Assembly: GCF_000701505.1 (NCBI RefSeq) | Contig: NZ_JNJB01000006.1 | Coordinates: 419,990-483,989 of the forward strand | DNA length: 64,000 bases | Direction of reading: 5' to 3' | Source of the DNA: Dyadobacter crusticola DSM 16708 | Lineage (GTDB): Bacteria; Bacteroidota; Bacteroidia; Cytophagales; Spirosomataceae | In this document: positions 45,501 through 55,963 of the stretch, one piece after another | How the letters are laid out: the number at the start of each line of letters is the position of its first letter | Position numbering within the stretch: the first letter of the stretch is position 1 | Notes under the pieces: generated by a model | The model's database searches: none | The model's input: the letters and a program-made list of their open reading frames with translations, nothing else | What the model was told of the DNA's origin: nothing | Program-made: the position numbers and the translations under genes

Positions 45501-46397
45501 ATGGCAATTGAATCACTGGAAGAATTCTACCAGCACAAGTTCAACTGGATGCCCGAAAACCTGAAAAAGGATGTAGGGCATTTCAATGTGTTCAATCTGG
45601 AAGATTGGGACTGGGGCTGCAATGCGCAGATACAGTACAACCGGCGGGATTTTTACAAGATATCAATCATGCGCGGTAAACACGTATACCATTATGCGGA
45701 CAAATCGCTGGAAGTGGATGGTACCACGCTCATGTTCTTCAATCCCAGTGTGCCTTATAAATACGAAAAGCTGACTACCGACAGCACGGGCTTCTTCTGC
45801 ATTTTCAAGGAAGCATTTTTCAATGAGGTGATCCGGGGGGATATCAAGGAACTGCCTATGTTCCAGATCGGCGCCAAGCCGGCTTACCTGCTCAACGAAG
45901 AGCAAGACAAGCAGGTTGACGCGATTTTCAGGAAAATGATGACCGAAATGGGCGCGGATTATACATTCAAGTTCGACCTCATTCGCAACTACATCATGGA
46001 GATCGTGCATACTGCATTGAAAATGGACCCTTCTGAAAGCTTGTACCAGAATGCAGACGCCAACGCGCGGATCACAGCGGTTTTCTCTGACTTGCTCGAA
46101 AGGCAGTTTCCCATTGAAACTCCGTCGCAGCAACTTCGGCTGCGCTCGGCCAGCGACTATGCTTCGAGTCTCAACGTGCATACCAACCACCTCAACCGCG
46201 CAGTGCGCCTGACTACCGGCAAAACAACCACCGCGCATATCGCAGAGCGGGTAGCTGCCGAGGCAAAAGCATTGCTGCTGCACACAGACTGGAACATTTC
46301 GCAAATCAGCTACTGCCTTGGGTTTGACGAACCAGCCCATTTCAACCACTTCTTCAAGAAGCAAACCAGCACTACACCCAGTGCATTCAGGTTGTAG
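45501..46397 (+). CDS. AraC-family transcriptional regulator
   Basis: The 298 residues have an N-terminal ligand domain (cupin-like, about 20-180) and a C-terminal pair of HTH motifs (about 205-298) ending with the AraC signature ISQISYCLGFDEPAHFNHFFKKQTSTTPSAFR. It probably regulates the upstream SDR and Atu4866 genes or itself. It starts 28 bp after the Atu4866 gene. The ligand is unknown. Confidence 0.92.
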   Translation: MAIESLEEFYQHKFNWMPENLKKDVGHFNVFNLEDWDWGCNAQIQYNRRDFYKISIMRGKHVYHYADKSLEVDGTTLMFFNPSVPYKYEKLTTDSTGFFCIFKEAFFNEVIRGDIKELPMFQIGAKPAYLLNEEQDKQVDAIFRKMMTEMGADYTFKFDLIRNYIMEIVHTALKMDPSESLYQNADANARITAVFSDLLERQFPIETPSQQLRLRSASDYASSLNVHTNHLNRAVRLTTGKTTTAHIAERVAAEAKALLLHTDWNISQISYCLGFDEPAHFNHFFKKQTSTTPSAFRL

Positions 46398-46431
46398 GAT
46401 TTTTTTCAAAAAGCATGGTGCATTTCATTCT

Positions 46432-46477
46432 GTGAGTAGCTTTGGATAAATTATTGGCATTTATCCGGGCTACTCAC
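46432..46477. terminator. Long hairpin between AraC gene and bestrophin
   Basis: GTGAGTAGC/GCTACTCAC (9 bp, 46432-46440 and 46469-46477) encloses GGATAAA/TTTATCC (7 bp), separated by a small ttt/gg internal loop. It lies 34 bp after the AraC stop. The tail is TCTCTTAT with no long U-run. Confidence 0.6.
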
Positions 46478-46500
46478 TCTCTTATATAACTCCTGTTACT

Positions 46501-47493
46501 ATGTACGTAAAGCGTTACCTGTCCCCTTTAATTATCTACTTCTATTCCTGGCGAATGGTTTTGTTCTCACTCGCCACAGGCTCCATCGCCATTTTTATCT
46601 ATGAGTATCTTGGTTGGAAATGGGTAGCAGTGCCCTGGCTGCCGGTGTCGCTGGTTGGTACGGCCACTGCTTTTTTTGTTGGTTTTAAAAACAACCAATC
46701 CTACGACCGCAGCTGGGAAGCACGCAAGATCTGGGGCGCGATCACGAACCACAGCCGGTCGTTTTGCGTCGCTGTCCGTGCTTTTTCGCAGAGTAATCAG
46801 GATGAAGAAACCGGAACAGAAGTCAGGAAGATCATTTATCGCCACATTGCCTGGCTGTATGCATTGCGCAACTCGATGGCGAAACGCACCAGCTGGGAAC
46901 ATGAAGACAGGGCCAGCCAGCGGCAACGGACTGCATTAAACCGCGTAAAGATCATTTGCGACGCAGAAATCGCCCGGCACTTGTCTGATGGTGAACTGGA
47001 AGCATTGAAGCACAAAGCGAATATGCCCACGCAGCTGCTCGACTGCCAGGCGCGGAACATTGCGGCTTTACGGAACAACGGACGAATTGATGCCTACCAG
47101 CACGTAGCATTGCAGGGGCTGATCTCGCAGCTTTACGACGAGCAGGGCAAAAGCGAGCGGATCAAGAACACGCCATTTCCACGGCAGTACGCCACGACCT
47201 CCAACCTGTTCATTTTCGTTTTTATGACCTTGCTGCCATTTGGTTTGCTGCCGCAGTTCGTCGACCTGGGAGAGCGTTACATGTTCCTGCTGATCCCATT
47301 CAACATGATTGTGTCGTGGGTATTTATGTTTATGGAATACGTCGGCGATATCAGCGAAAACCCTTTTGAGGGACTTTTGAATGACACCCCGCTGGCGACA
47401 ATCGTGCGAAATATCGAAATTGACCTGAAAGAAATGCTTGACGAAGAAGGGATACCGGAGCGGTTTGCGCCGGTGTCGGGTATATTGTTTTAA
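46501..47493 (+). CDS. Bestrophin-family anion channel
   Basis: The 330-residue protein has the bestrophin/RFP-TM pattern: two membrane helices near the start (SWRMVLFSLATGSIAIFIYEYLG, VAVPWLPVSLVGTATAFFVGFKNNQSYDRSWEARKIWGAI), then a cytoplasmic helical region and further helices (NLFIFVFMTLLPFGLLPQF) and an ISENPFEGLLNDTPL end. Bestrophins are anion-selective, ligand-gated channels forming pentamers; the bacterial role is mostly unknown. It is monocistronic. Confidence 0.93.
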   Translation: MYVKRYLSPLIIYFYSWRMVLFSLATGSIAIFIYEYLGWKWVAVPWLPVSLVGTATAFFVGFKNNQSYDRSWEARKIWGAITNHSRSFCVAVRAFSQSNQDEETGTEVRKIIYRHIAWLYALRNSMAKRTSWEHEDRASQRQRTALNRVKIICDAEIARHLSDGELEALKHKANMPTQLLDCQARNIAALRNNGRIDAYQHVALQGLISQLYDEQGKSERIKNTPFPRQYATTSNLFIFVFMTLLPFGLLPQFVDLGERYMFLLIPFNMIVSWVFMFMEYVGDISENPFEGLLNDTPLATIVRNIEIDLKEMLDEEGIPERFAPVSGILF

Positions 47494-47573
47494 AGAAAGA
47501 TGCTGGTTTACGCCTGATTACGCGGAGTAAGAGGGTCACCAGCGTCCGAATTGTTTTTACTTGATTTAAAAAT

Positions 47574-50111
47574 ATGATCCGAATTTTCAAACAAAAGAAT
47601 CCGAGGGTACTGTTTGGTACCGCACTTTTTGCATGTACGATCCTGTTGAGCAGCGAGTTTGCATTTTCGCAGCAGGGATTGAAAATGTGGTACAAACAGC
47701 CTGCCCGCAACTGGAACGAGGCGCTGCCTATCGGGAATGGCCGAATAGGGGCGATGGTTTTCGGGGGAGTGGAAAAAGAGCTTATCCAGCTGAATGAAGA
47801 AACACTCTGGTCGGGTGGGCCGGTGAACAACAATCCCAATCCCGATGCTGTTAAATACCTGCCGCAGGTTCGCAAAGCGCTTGAAAACGAAGATTACAAG
47901 CTTGCGGAAGAACTTACCACCAAGATACAGGGAATATTTACAGAGTCTTACGAGCCACTCGGAGATCTGCTAATCAGCCACGATCTGAAAGGAATGCCCA
48001 CTGCTTACCGCCGCGAGCTGGATATTTCCAATGCATTGTCACTAACCAGCTTCACAGTCGACGGTGTGGATTATACCCGCGAAATATTCATTTCAGCGCC
48101 TGATCAGGTGATGGTGGTGCGGTTGAAGTCCAGCAAAAAAGGCGCATTGAATTTTACGGCTTCTACCACCAGTCCGCTCGTGCACCGTCAGCAGGTAATC
48201 GCTTCTGATCAGCTCGCTATGAAAGGCCAGGCTCCCGCGCATACCGACCCGAGTTATATGCAAACAATGGAGATACCTGTCGTTTACAACGATCCTGCGC
48301 AATGCCGGGGAATGCGCTTTGAGCTGCGCGTGAAGGTGAAGGAAAGTGACGGTCAGGTCAAAACGGATAGTGCCGGCGTGCACGTAAGCAATGCAAGCGA
48401 CGTGGTTCTGTTGCTTTCGGCGGCAACCAGTTTCAATGGTTTTGATAAATGTCCCGACAAAGAGGGAAAGAACGAAACCGAGCTGGTAGAACGCTATCTT
48501 GCAGCGGCCGGCAGCAAAACTTTTGACGTAATCAAAAACGCTCACATCGCTGATTACCAGTCGCTGTTCAATCGCGTAAGCCTGGTGATCAATGGAAACC
48601 CGGCGCAGGATAAACCTATGGACGAGCGCCTGAAAAGCTATGCAGAAGGTGGGAAAGATCCGGGTTTGGAGTCGTTGTATTTCCAGTTTGGCAGGTACCT
48701 GCTGATTTCAAGCTCACGGCCGGGCGGTATCCCCGCTAATTTGCAGGGAATCTGGAATCGGGAAGTAAGACCGCCGTGGAGCAGTAATTTTACCACCAAT
48801 ATCAATACCCAGATGAATTACTGGATGGTAGAAACAGCCAACCTGTCGGAGTTGCACACGCCGCTGCTCGATATGATCGGCAGAATGCAGGTGACGGGAA
48901 CGGAAGTGGCTAAGAACTTTTATAATGCAAAAGGCTGGGTGCTGCATCATAATTCGGATATCTGGGCTACCGCAAATCCCGTCAGCGGCAGTCCGTCCTG
49001 GGCCAACTGGCCAATGGGCGGCGCGTGGCTTTGTCAGCATTTGTGGGAACATTACCAATTTACCGGCGATGAGGCATTTTTAACCAAAACTGCTTATCCG
49101 ATCATGAAATCGGCTGCATTGTTTTGTCTCGACTGGCTTGTGGAAGACAAAAATGGCCGGTTGGTAACTTCGCCTTCAACCACCCCCGAGAACATTTTTA
49201 TAGACGAAAAAGGCTTCAAAGGCTCAGTTTCGGTAGCGACTACGATGGACATGGCAATCATCTGGGATTTGTTTACAAACGTCATTGAAGCCTCACAAAA
49301 AACTGGCACCGACGCGGAATTCCGTCAATTGCTGGTTGAAAAACGCAGCAAGCTGTTCCCGATGCAGGTTGGCAAAAAAGGAAACTTGCAGGAATGGTAT
49401 AAAGATTGGGAAGAGGCTGAACCCGAGCACCGGCACATTTCGCATTTGTACGGATTGTTCCCGGGCCGGCAGATCTCGCCGGTATACACCCCGGTATATG
49501 CACAGGCGGCCCGCAAAACAATGGAGTTGCGCGGCGACGGAGGAACAGGATGGAGCAAAGGCTGGAAGATCAACGTGTGGGCGCGGCTGCTGGATGGAAA
49601 CCATGCTTACAAGCTGATCCGCGAGCAGTTGAAACTGACCGGCGTGGAAGGTACCGACTACGCAAAAGGCGGCGGGACTTACCCGAACCTGCTGGACGCG
49701 CACCCGCCATTCCAGATCGATGGTAACTTCGGAGGGACTTCGGGCATCACGGAAATGCTGCTGCAAAGCCACGACGGAATGATCAATGTACTTGCGGCGA
49801 TACCAGACGATTGGCAGACCGGCGAGGTCAAAGGATTGAAGGCGCGGGGCGGATTTGAGCTCGATGTAGCCTGGGCAAATGGGAAAATCACCAGGCTGGC
49901 GGTTCGCTCCAAACTAGGCGGAAACTGCCGCATTGCAGCTCCCAATGCATTGAAGCTTAACAAAAAAGCACTGAAACCAGCAATCGGCGAGAATGCCAAC
50001 CCTTTTTACAAAAGCATTCAAACAGCTGCCAAACCTGGAAAGCCGATGAACAAGCTTTCATTTGATTTCGTCACCGAACCGGGTAAAGAGTACGTTTTAA
50101 CGGCTAAATAG
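47574..50111 (+). CDS. Glycoside hydrolase family 95 (alpha-L-fucosidase type)
   Basis: The 845-residue protein has a signal peptide (residues 1-32), the GH95 N-terminal beta domain ([19 protein letters not shown]...[13 protein letters not shown]) and a helical barrel. Probable catalytic residues by motif are Asn409/Asn411 ([10 protein letters not shown]), the general acid Glu539 ([10 protein letters not shown]) and Asp716 (IDGNFGG). GH95 enzymes hydrolyse alpha-1,2-L-fucosides and some alpha-L-galactosides. It is secreted, and a bidirectional terminator follows the stop codon. Confidence 0.95.
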   Translation: MIRIFKQKNPRVLFGTALFACTILLSSEFAFSQQGLKMWYKQPARNWNEALPIGNGRIGAMVFGGVEKELIQLNEETLWSGGPVNNNPNPDAVKYLPQVRKALENEDYKLAEELTTKIQGIFTESYEPLGDLLISHDLKGMPTAYRRELDISNALSLTSFTVDGVDYTREIFISAPDQVMVVRLKSSKKGALNFTASTTSPLVHRQQVIASDQLAMKGQAPAHTDPSYMQTMEIPVVYNDPAQCRGMRFELRVKVKESDGQVKTDSAGVHVSNASDVVLLLSAATSFNGFDKCPDKEGKNETELVERYLAAAGSKTFDVIKNAHIADYQSLFNRVSLVINGNPAQDKPMDERLKSYAEGGKDPGLESLYFQFGRYLLISSSRPGGIPANLQGIWNREVRPPWSSNFTTNINTQMNYWMVETANLSELHTPLLDMIGRMQVTGTEVAKNFYNAKGWVLHHNSDIWATANPVSGSPSWANWPMGGAWLCQHLWEHYQFTGDEAFLTKTAYPIMKSAALFCLDWLVEDKNGRLVTSPSTTPENIFIDEKGFKGSVSVATTMDMAIIWDLFTNVIEASQKTGTDAEFRQLLVEKRSKLFPMQVGKKGNLQEWYKDWEEAEPEHRHISHLYGLFPGRQISPVYTPVYAQAARKTMELRGDGGTGWSKGWKINVWARLLDGNHAYKLIREQLKLTGVEGTDYAKGGGTYPNLLDAHPPFQIDGNFGGTSGITEMLLQSHDGMINVLAAIPDDWQTGEVKGLKARGGFELDVAWANGKITRLAVRSKLGGNCRIAAPNALKLNKKALKPAIGENANPFYKSIQTAAKPGKPMNKLSFDFVTEPGKEYVLTAK

Positions 50112-50115
50112 ATCC

Positions 50116-50150
50116 AACACTCAGTCGCTATGCGGCTGAGTGTTCTTTTT
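50116..50150. terminator. Bidirectional terminator between GH95 and MFS genes
   Basis: AACACTCAG (50116-50124) pairs with CTGAGTGTT (50136-50144), followed by CTTTTT. It begins 5 bp after the GH95 stop and overlaps the last codons of the convergent MFS gene. Confidence 0.8.
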
Positions 50151-51345
50151 CTACATCGGGCAGAAAGTACGTTAGAATGCCGATCAGCGGCAGGTAGGAG
50201 CATACATCAAATACATAGGTGATGCTGGTCTGATCGGCCAGCTTGCCCAGCAATGCCGAACCCAGTCCGCCCATTCCGAATGCGAAACCAAAGAACAGTC
50301 CGGCGATCATACCTACTTTGCCGGGCATCAATTCCTGGGCATACACGATAATCGCTGAAAACGCGGAAGAAATGAGCAGCCCGGTGCAGATCGAGAGAAT
50401 GGTAGTCCAGAAAAGATTGGCGTAGGGGAGCAGCAGTGTAAATGGCGCTGCGCCAAGAATGGAAATCCAGATAATGTATTTGCGGCCGAACTTGTCTCCA
50501 AGCGGACCGCCTGCAAAAGTCCCTACTGCTATCGCGGCCAGGAAAATGAACAGCTGGATCTGCGCACTTTTCACGCTCAGATCAAATTTGTCCATCAGGT
50601 AAAAGGTAAAATAGCTGGTCATTCCGGCCAGGTAAAAGTATTTTGAGAAGATCAATAGCAGTAAAATCAGCATGGAAACCGCTACTCTGCCGCGGCTCAG
50701 GCCGGTCGATACTTCTTTGATCGCTTTTGCTGCTTTGGGCAATGCGACACTTTTGTACCAGTTTCCGATCCGGGTCAAGATAAATATCGCGAGTATCGCG
50801 GGGATCGTGAACCACATCACACTTTGCTGACCGTAAGGTACGACGATGAGCGCCGTTAATAACGGTCCCAATGCGCTTCCCGCATTTCCTCCCAACTGAA
50901 AAATCGATTGTGCCAGTCCGCGCTTGCCGCCGGATGCCAGGTAGGCAACGCGCGAGGATTCAGGATGAAATACGGAAGATCCCATTCCAATGAGACTGAC
51001 CGAGGCGAGAATCCATAAGTAGCTGGACGCGTAGGATAGACTAACCAGACCCAGCAGCGAAATGCCCATTCCGACAGCGAGGGAGAATGGTTTCGGGTAT
51101 TTGTCGGTATAAAATCCCACGAAAGGTTGCAGAATGGAGGCGGTGAGCTGAAATACCAGCGTAACCATCCCAATTTGCGCAAAATCGAGGTGAAAGCTGG
51201 TTTTGATCAGCGGGTAAATCGCCGGGATAACCGCCTGCAACATATCATTCAGCAAGTGCGCCAGACTGATCGAATACAGAACGGAGTAGGCAGTTTGCTG
51301 GGCCGCACCTGTGGTGATCCCAGCGGGAGTTCCTTTTGTCATCAT
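50128..51345 (-). CDS. MFS transporter, fosmidomycin-resistance (Fsr)-type
   Basis: A 405-residue, 12-helix MFS protein. It resembles Fsr in several segments: SLAHLLNDMLQAVIPAIYPLIKTSF near the start, FYTDKYPKPF, and GMGSSVFHPESSRVAYLASGGKRGLAQSIFQLGGNAGSALGP. The start is put at ATG 51345 instead of a TTG five codons upstream. Fsr proteins export fosmidomycin and other compounds; the native substrate here is unknown. It is divergent from the sugar isomerase-like gene with 123 bp between them. Confidence 0.9.
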   Translation of the reverse strand: MMTKGTPAGITTGAAQQTAYSVLYSISLAHLLNDMLQAVIPAIYPLIKTSFHLDFAQIGMVTLVFQLTASILQPFVGFYTDKYPKPFSLAVGMGISLLGLVSLSYASSYLWILASVSLIGMGSSVFHPESSRVAYLASGGKRGLAQSIFQLGGNAGSALGPLLTALIVVPYGQQSVMWFTIPAILAIFILTRIGNWYKSVALPKAAKAIKEVSTGLSRGRVAVSMLILLLLIFSKYFYLAGMTSYFTFYLMDKFDLSVKSAQIQLFIFLAAIAVGTFAGGPLGDKFGRKYIIWISILGAAPFTLLLPYANLFWTTILSICTGLLISSAFSAIIVYAQELMPGKVGMIAGLFFGFAFGMGGLGSALLGKLADQTSITYVFDVCSYLPLIGILTYFLPDVEKEHSAA

Positions 51346-51468
51346 ATTATCTGATAGCAAAAGAAGAAATTAACACCTGATTAAGCAAGGATAATCAACT
51401 GGTTCAAACGGGGATATTCACAAACTTTTTGCCTTCTAGCTTTAATCAACTTATTTAATCTGAAACTC

Positions 51469-52341
51469 ATGTTTGTAAGCAGGAAGATTTTTTTGAAAAA
51501 CATGTCGATGCTTGCCGGGGCTGCACTTGTTTCCGACAAGATCAATGCACAATCATATCTCGCATTGAAACCCGAAATGAAGCTGGGTTTTGTTACTTAC
51601 CTGTGGGGGAAAGACTGGGACGTTCCGACGATAATCAGGAACTGCTCGGAAACGAAAATCCACGGTGTCGAGCTCAGGGTGGAGCACGCGCACAAGGTAA
51701 TGCCCGAGCTGAGCGCACAGGAAAGAATGGAAGTGAAGCAGCAATTCGCCAACAGTCCCGTTAAAATCGTAGGATTGGGTACGAACCAGCAATATGATTA
51801 TCCTGATCAGGGAAAGTTGAAAGCTTCCATTGAGCGTACCAAGGAGTTTATCAGGCTGAGCAAAGATGTGGGTGGCTCTGGTGTGAAAGTGAAGCCGAAC
51901 GGACTGCATGCGGACGTTCCCGTAGAAAAAACGCTGGCGCAGATCGGAGCTGCATTGCACGAGCTGGCTGGCTATGCGGAAGACCACGGTCAGCAGCTCA
52001 GACTGGAAGTTCACGGGGAACAAACGCAGGAGCTGCCCAACATCAGGAAAATCATGGAGTATGCCGATCACAAAAACGCCCGCATTTGCTGGAACTGTAA
52101 TCCGCAGGATTTGAATGGAGCCGGCTTTCAATCCAATTTTGATCTGGTTAAACAGTACTTCGGAGACACGCTGCATGTGCGGGAGCTGGACCGGACCGAT
52201 TATCCCTATAAGGAACTAATCGCCAACCTGATCAAGATGAACTACAAAGGCTGGGTGCTGCTGGAATGCCACACCAACCCGGAAGACAAGGTGAAATCAA
52301 TGGCCGGGCAGCGCGCGGTTTTTGACAGAATGGTGAGCTGA
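51469..52341 (+). CDS. Sugar phosphate isomerase/epimerase-like TIM-barrel protein, exported
   Basis: The 290-residue protein has a signal-like N-terminus (RKIFLKNMSMLAGAALVSDKINAQS) and an AP-endonuclease-2/xylose-isomerase TIM barrel. Metal-site-like residues are in HGVELRVEH, LRLEVHGEQ, ARICWNCNP and VLLECHTNPED. Such exported proteins in Bacteroidota act on sugars or related compounds, generally without a proved reaction. It may be linked with the nearby polysaccharide hydrolases. Confidence 0.85.
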   Translation: MFVSRKIFLKNMSMLAGAALVSDKINAQSYLALKPEMKLGFVTYLWGKDWDVPTIIRNCSETKIHGVELRVEHAHKVMPELSAQERMEVKQQFANSPVKIVGLGTNQQYDYPDQGKLKASIERTKEFIRLSKDVGGSGVKVKPNGLHADVPVEKTLAQIGAALHELAGYAEDHGQQLRLEVHGEQTQELPNIRKIMEYADHKNARICWNCNPQDLNGAGFQSNFDLVKQYFGDTLHVRELDRTDYPYKELIANLIKMNYKGWVLLECHTNPEDKVKSMAGQRAVFDRMVS

Positions 52342-52405
52342 TGGTAGTTGCCATGGTACGGTTTTAATGCCTTCGGCGGCGAGTTGTGCTTTAACAAACC
52401 ATTCA

Positions 52406-52816
52406 ATGTCCAATGTAACCCGTAGCAAAAGAACATTTCAGATCGTTCTGGCAATTTCCGCATTGGCCCCGCTGCTGACGGGTATTTTAGGAATGCTAGG
52501 TATTGCAAGCCCCATTTACCGGACGTTAGAGTCGCCTGATTACGTGCTTCTGGATAGTAACCTCAGGTTTTTGAACGGGATTTCTGTTGGCCTTGGTATT
52601 TCCATTTACCTGATCCTTCCGGGCATCGAAAAGCAGACCAGCGCGGTGAGGATCATTTGCGGAGCAATTTTCGTTGGCGGGATCGGAAGGCTTTTCTCCA
52701 TCTACAACTATGGGTTTCCACCTTTTCCCTTCAATGTTTTCATTCCGGTTGAAATATTGTTGCCGGTACTTTTGGTTATTTGGCAAAAACGGATCTCGCA
52801 GGAAAGAGACAGCTGA
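52406..52816 (+). CDS. DUF4345 membrane protein
   Basis: A 136-residue protein starting at ATG 52406, with four hydrophobic segments (FQIVLAISALAPLLTGILGMLG; GISVGLGISIYLILPG; IICGAIFVGGIGRLFS; VFIPVEILLPVLLVIW) and the DUF4345 sequence pattern LRFLNGISVGLGI...RLFSIYNYG. No function is known. Convergent with the GH32 pseudogene. Confidence 0.75.
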   Translation: MSNVTRSKRTFQIVLAISALAPLLTGILGMLGIASPIYRTLESPDYVLLDSNLRFLNGISVGLGISIYLILPGIEKQTSAVRIICGAIFVGGIGRLFSIYNYGFPPFPFNVFIPVEILLPVLLVIWQKRISQERDS

Positions 52817-52825
52817 ATAGCCGAT

Positions 52826-54344
52826 TCATTTTGACAATGCAGATTTCAGTTTCGAATATTTCAGATTGGACAATGTAGTTCCTGAAACAGACTTAATGCG
52901 TAACTCCGACATAGGTTCATCGGGAAAAAAGATCTTTGTCATCGCAGTAAGCCCGCCATCAGCAAAAAGCTCGACAGAAGCTGCATCCGCAATCAGTGTA
53001 AGGGAGATGTTTTTGTCTTTGGAGATGCGCGGCGCAGTATGCTTTACACCAAATCCCTCTTCGAAATCGACCTTACCCGATTTCGAGCGATCGGTATAGT
53101 ATTGATTTGCGGCTTTATCATAGCCAATTATAAGCTCGTTTCCTGCTTTATTCGACAGTACAATGCTGAAATCGGCAGCAGAAACGGCTTCGAAATCCAG
53201 TCTGAACAAGCCTGTGCTGTTTTTTGCTTGGTTTGTGAGGTTTGTTTCCCCTTTTACTTTAAGCGTTTTCTCAGAGAAACTGCCGCTTTCAAGCAGGTTA
53301 AGCTCTTTAACGGGCACTGAGGTAAGGTATACTGCTTTGTCGACCGCCTTCAACCCTAATTCCCGCGCCACAGTGTTCGCGCTTCTCCAAGGATCTGTCG
53401 GTACCTGGTTGGCGTATTGCCAGTTTCTCATCCAGCCCATTAAAATGCGTCGGTTACCAGTGTTAGAAAATGTGACAGCTGCATAGTTGTCGGCGCCAAA
53501 GTCCAGCCATTTCGTTTCTTTTGAATAAGCTTTAAAGTCTTTTCCATTAAAATCTCCCAGGAAGTACTGCCCAGCCGAGCCTTTATTGGGGCCGCCCGGA
53601 TTGATATTGACGATTAAAACCCATACCTCCTTACCATTATGCGTGATGGGGAGCAGGTCAGGGCATTCCCACACACCGCCGTGCGCACCGGCATCTACGC
53701 CAAACTCACTTTCACGTGTCCAGTTTTTCAGGTTAGGCGAAGAATAAAATGTGATCCTGTCTTTCGTGGCCAGGGTCATAATCCACTTTTTCTGCGGCTC
53801 GTACCAGCTTACTTTTGGGTCACGGAAGTCAGTGATCCCGGGATTGGGCAGTACCGGGTTTCCGCTGTATTTGGTCCAGGTTTTTCCATCATCGAGACTG
53901 TACGCGAGACTCTGGTATTCGTGTTTGCCGGTTTTTGTTTTTCAAGAACAGGATCGTGGTGTGTGAAAATCGCTACCAGCGGCGTTTTACCATCTTTGCC
54001 AAAATCCGAAGTATTGCTGGCATCTACCACAGCACTCCCTGAAAATATATATCCCAGACTATCCGGGTACAAAGCAATGGGCTGCTCTTCCCAGGATACC
54101 AGGTCCTTGCTCGTAGCGTGGCCCCAATGCATGGGTCCCCAAACCTTGTCGTCGGGATAATACTGGAAGAAAAGATGGTAGGTGCCATTGTGAAAAACCA
54201 TTCCATTCGGGTCGTTCATCCAGTTGGACCTGGGTGAGAAGTGAAACTGCGGGCGGTATTTTCCTTCATATCCTGCGCAAAAGCGGATTGTCCGGTGTAT
54301 TGCAGTGCGATGAGGAAAATCAATGGAAGCAGCACTTTTTTCAT
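52826..54344 (-). pseudogene. Broken GH32 gene (levanase/invertase type) with two frameshifts
   Basis: Reading the minus strand from ATG 54344 gives a signal peptide (KKVLLPLIFLIALQYTGQSAFAQD), then the frame is lost. Restoring one A in the A-run at 54259-54262 gives KYRPQFHFSPRSNWMNDPNG, with the GH32 nucleophile. The frame is lost again and is recovered by one A at 53932-53936, giving the RDP motif (TDFRDPKV) and WECPDLLP. Repaired length is about 506 residues, normal for GH32. The two frame breaks are both one-base losses in A runs. They may be real mutations or sequencing errors. Confidence 0.85.
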
Positions 54345-54474
54345 GAGCGGCGAGCGTTTGGTTGGTGGCGAAGCTGCTGAGCTTTCATTTGCTATTTACG
54401 AGAAATTTTTATGAGATAAGTAGAATAGGGGCACTAATGCATTCCTCTATTCGGTTCTGAACTTCTTTATTCCA

Positions 54475-55305
54475 ATGAAAAAAAGTGTTTTTCTGCTGCT
54501 GTTGCTGGCGGCTGTTTGTTTCAGTGCTGCCCCGGGCAAAGTAACCTGGGTGGCGATCGGTGATTCTATTACGTATCTCAATGATCACAAAGACGAAACC
54601 GGGAACCGGGTGACCAAGGGATACCTGAGTTTGATCACCGAAAAATACCCTGACATTGAATACATTAATCAGGGGCATAATGGCTGGACTGCGATTAATA
54701 TTGCAGAAAGGATCGAGTCGCTCGGACTGGTGAAAGCCGATGTCTATACCATTTTCCTGGGAACGAACGACTGGTGGCAGGGTAAGCCGATCGGAACTAT
54801 TGCCGACTATGAGAACCAGAACGGCGCTTCAACCGTGTACGGTGCATTCCGGGTTATTACGAATAAGTTGCGGGATCTGAACAAAAATGCTGACATCATC
54901 CTGATCACACCTATGCAGCGCGGCGATTTTGTGTACATCAACAACCCGAAAAACAATGCATACGGATCTTATAAACCGAAACGCGACCAGGCGCTTGAAC
55001 AGGTGGCGAATGCAATCCTGGAAATCGGGCTGAAAGAAAAGCTGTCGGTGGTGGACCTATACCACGAAAGCGGGATGACTCACGAGAATATGGTCAATTT
55101 TAAAAGACTGAGAAATCCCGAGAACGGCAAGTACCAGAACTATACCTATCCTGACTACACCAATATCCCGTTTGATCCCGAAAAAGACGAATATCCATAT
55201 CCTCCGGAAGCGATCAACATGACCTACGACGGCCTGCATCCATCTGACAAAGGATATGAAATAATCGCAAATATGCTGATCGCGAAGTGGAAGGGGCTTA
55301 ATTAG
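54475..55305 (+). CDS. Secreted SGNH/GDSL-family hydrolase
   Basis: The 276-residue protein has a signal peptide (residues 1-18) and the SGNH blocks: GDSIT (block I), the Gly of block II in NQGHNGW, LGTND (block III) and YDGLHPSDKG (block V, Asp/His). It is probably an esterase acting on acylated carbohydrate; substrate unknown. It overlaps the convergent DUF4468 gene by 8 bp. Confidence 0.92.
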   Translation: MKKSVFLLLLLAAVCFSAAPGKVTWVAIGDSITYLNDHKDETGNRVTKGYLSLITEKYPDIEYINQGHNGWTAINIAERIESLGLVKADVYTIFLGTNDWWQGKPIGTIADYENQNGASTVYGAFRVITNKLRDLNKNADIILITPMQRGDFVYINNPKNNAYGSYKPKRDQALEQVANAILEIGLKEKLSVVDLYHESGMTHENMVNFKRLRNPENGKYQNYTYPDYTNIPFDPEKDEYPYPPEAINMTYDGLHPSDKGYEIIANMLIAKWKGLN

Positions 55306-55849
55306 TAAACTGCTTGATGCTCGCCAGCAGGTTGTACATCGCCGTATTAATACCTTCGTTGTCAGCCTTTATCAATTTGAGTTCGTCTTCCATTTCGCCG
55401 CGCTTTTTTCTGCTGTTTTCAGCTTTTGCGAGTACTTCTTTGGCTGAAATGCGTTCATTGTCCTTGGCAGAAAGCCGCACGGGGCTGTGAATAGTGGAGA
55501 TACCGTCGAGGTTGGAGATAACGGCCTGGTACTGGTTGTCAGCGCAGCTGATCGTGAGATCGAAACGGACATAGGCGTAATCTGCGTGGATTACCGGCAC
55601 GTAGCTGGTGACGCGCAGCTTGCCCGCGGCTGCATCTTCAAAGGTGACTGCATTCTGGTAATTTCCGAAAGTATTGGAAACCCAATCCTGCATTTTCTTG
55701 TAAATCTCGTCTTTGGAAAGCTTCGGCTGACCTGAGTCTGAATAGTAGATATTTTTTTCCTGGTCCAATGGAAGCATGCCACTTTGGGCGAAAACCTGAC
55801 CGGCAGAGATGAAGAAGAAAAGTGCAAGGATGTATTTCAAAATTTTCAA
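55298..55849 (-). CDS. DUF4468 domain protein with signal peptide
   Basis: The 183 residues start at TTG 55849 (no ATG is available) with a signal peptide (KILKYILALFFFISAGQVFAQ). The DUF4468 pattern follows: KDEIYKKMQDWVSNTFGNYQNAVTFEDAAAGKLRV and YVRFDLTISCADNQYQAVISNLDG. This TBP-like-fold family is typical of Bacteroidota and of unknown function. Its end overlaps the SGNH gene. Confidence 0.85.
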   Translation of the reverse strand: MKILKYILALFFFISAGQVFAQSGMLPLDQEKNIYYSDSGQPKLSKDEIYKKMQDWVSNTFGNYQNAVTFEDAAAGKLRVTSYVPVIHADYAYVRFDLTISCADNQYQAVISNLDGISTIHSPVRLSAKDNERISAKEVLAKAENSRKKRGEMEDELKLIKADNEGINTAMYNLLASIKQFTN

Positions 55850-55963
55850 GAGTTGATTGGTGGGTAAATATAGTCAAAAGGTTCCGGTTAGGATTTTGGC
55901 TATAATTAATTTCAAAAAACGATAAGTTTTGGTTACTTTTAAATACACTAAAATCAACATGTT

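Noticed and set aside
53932..54262. Programmed frameshifting in the GH32 gene
   Set aside because: Two sites would be needed, neither has a canonical slippery heptamer with a downstream structure, and GH32 genes are not known to use it.
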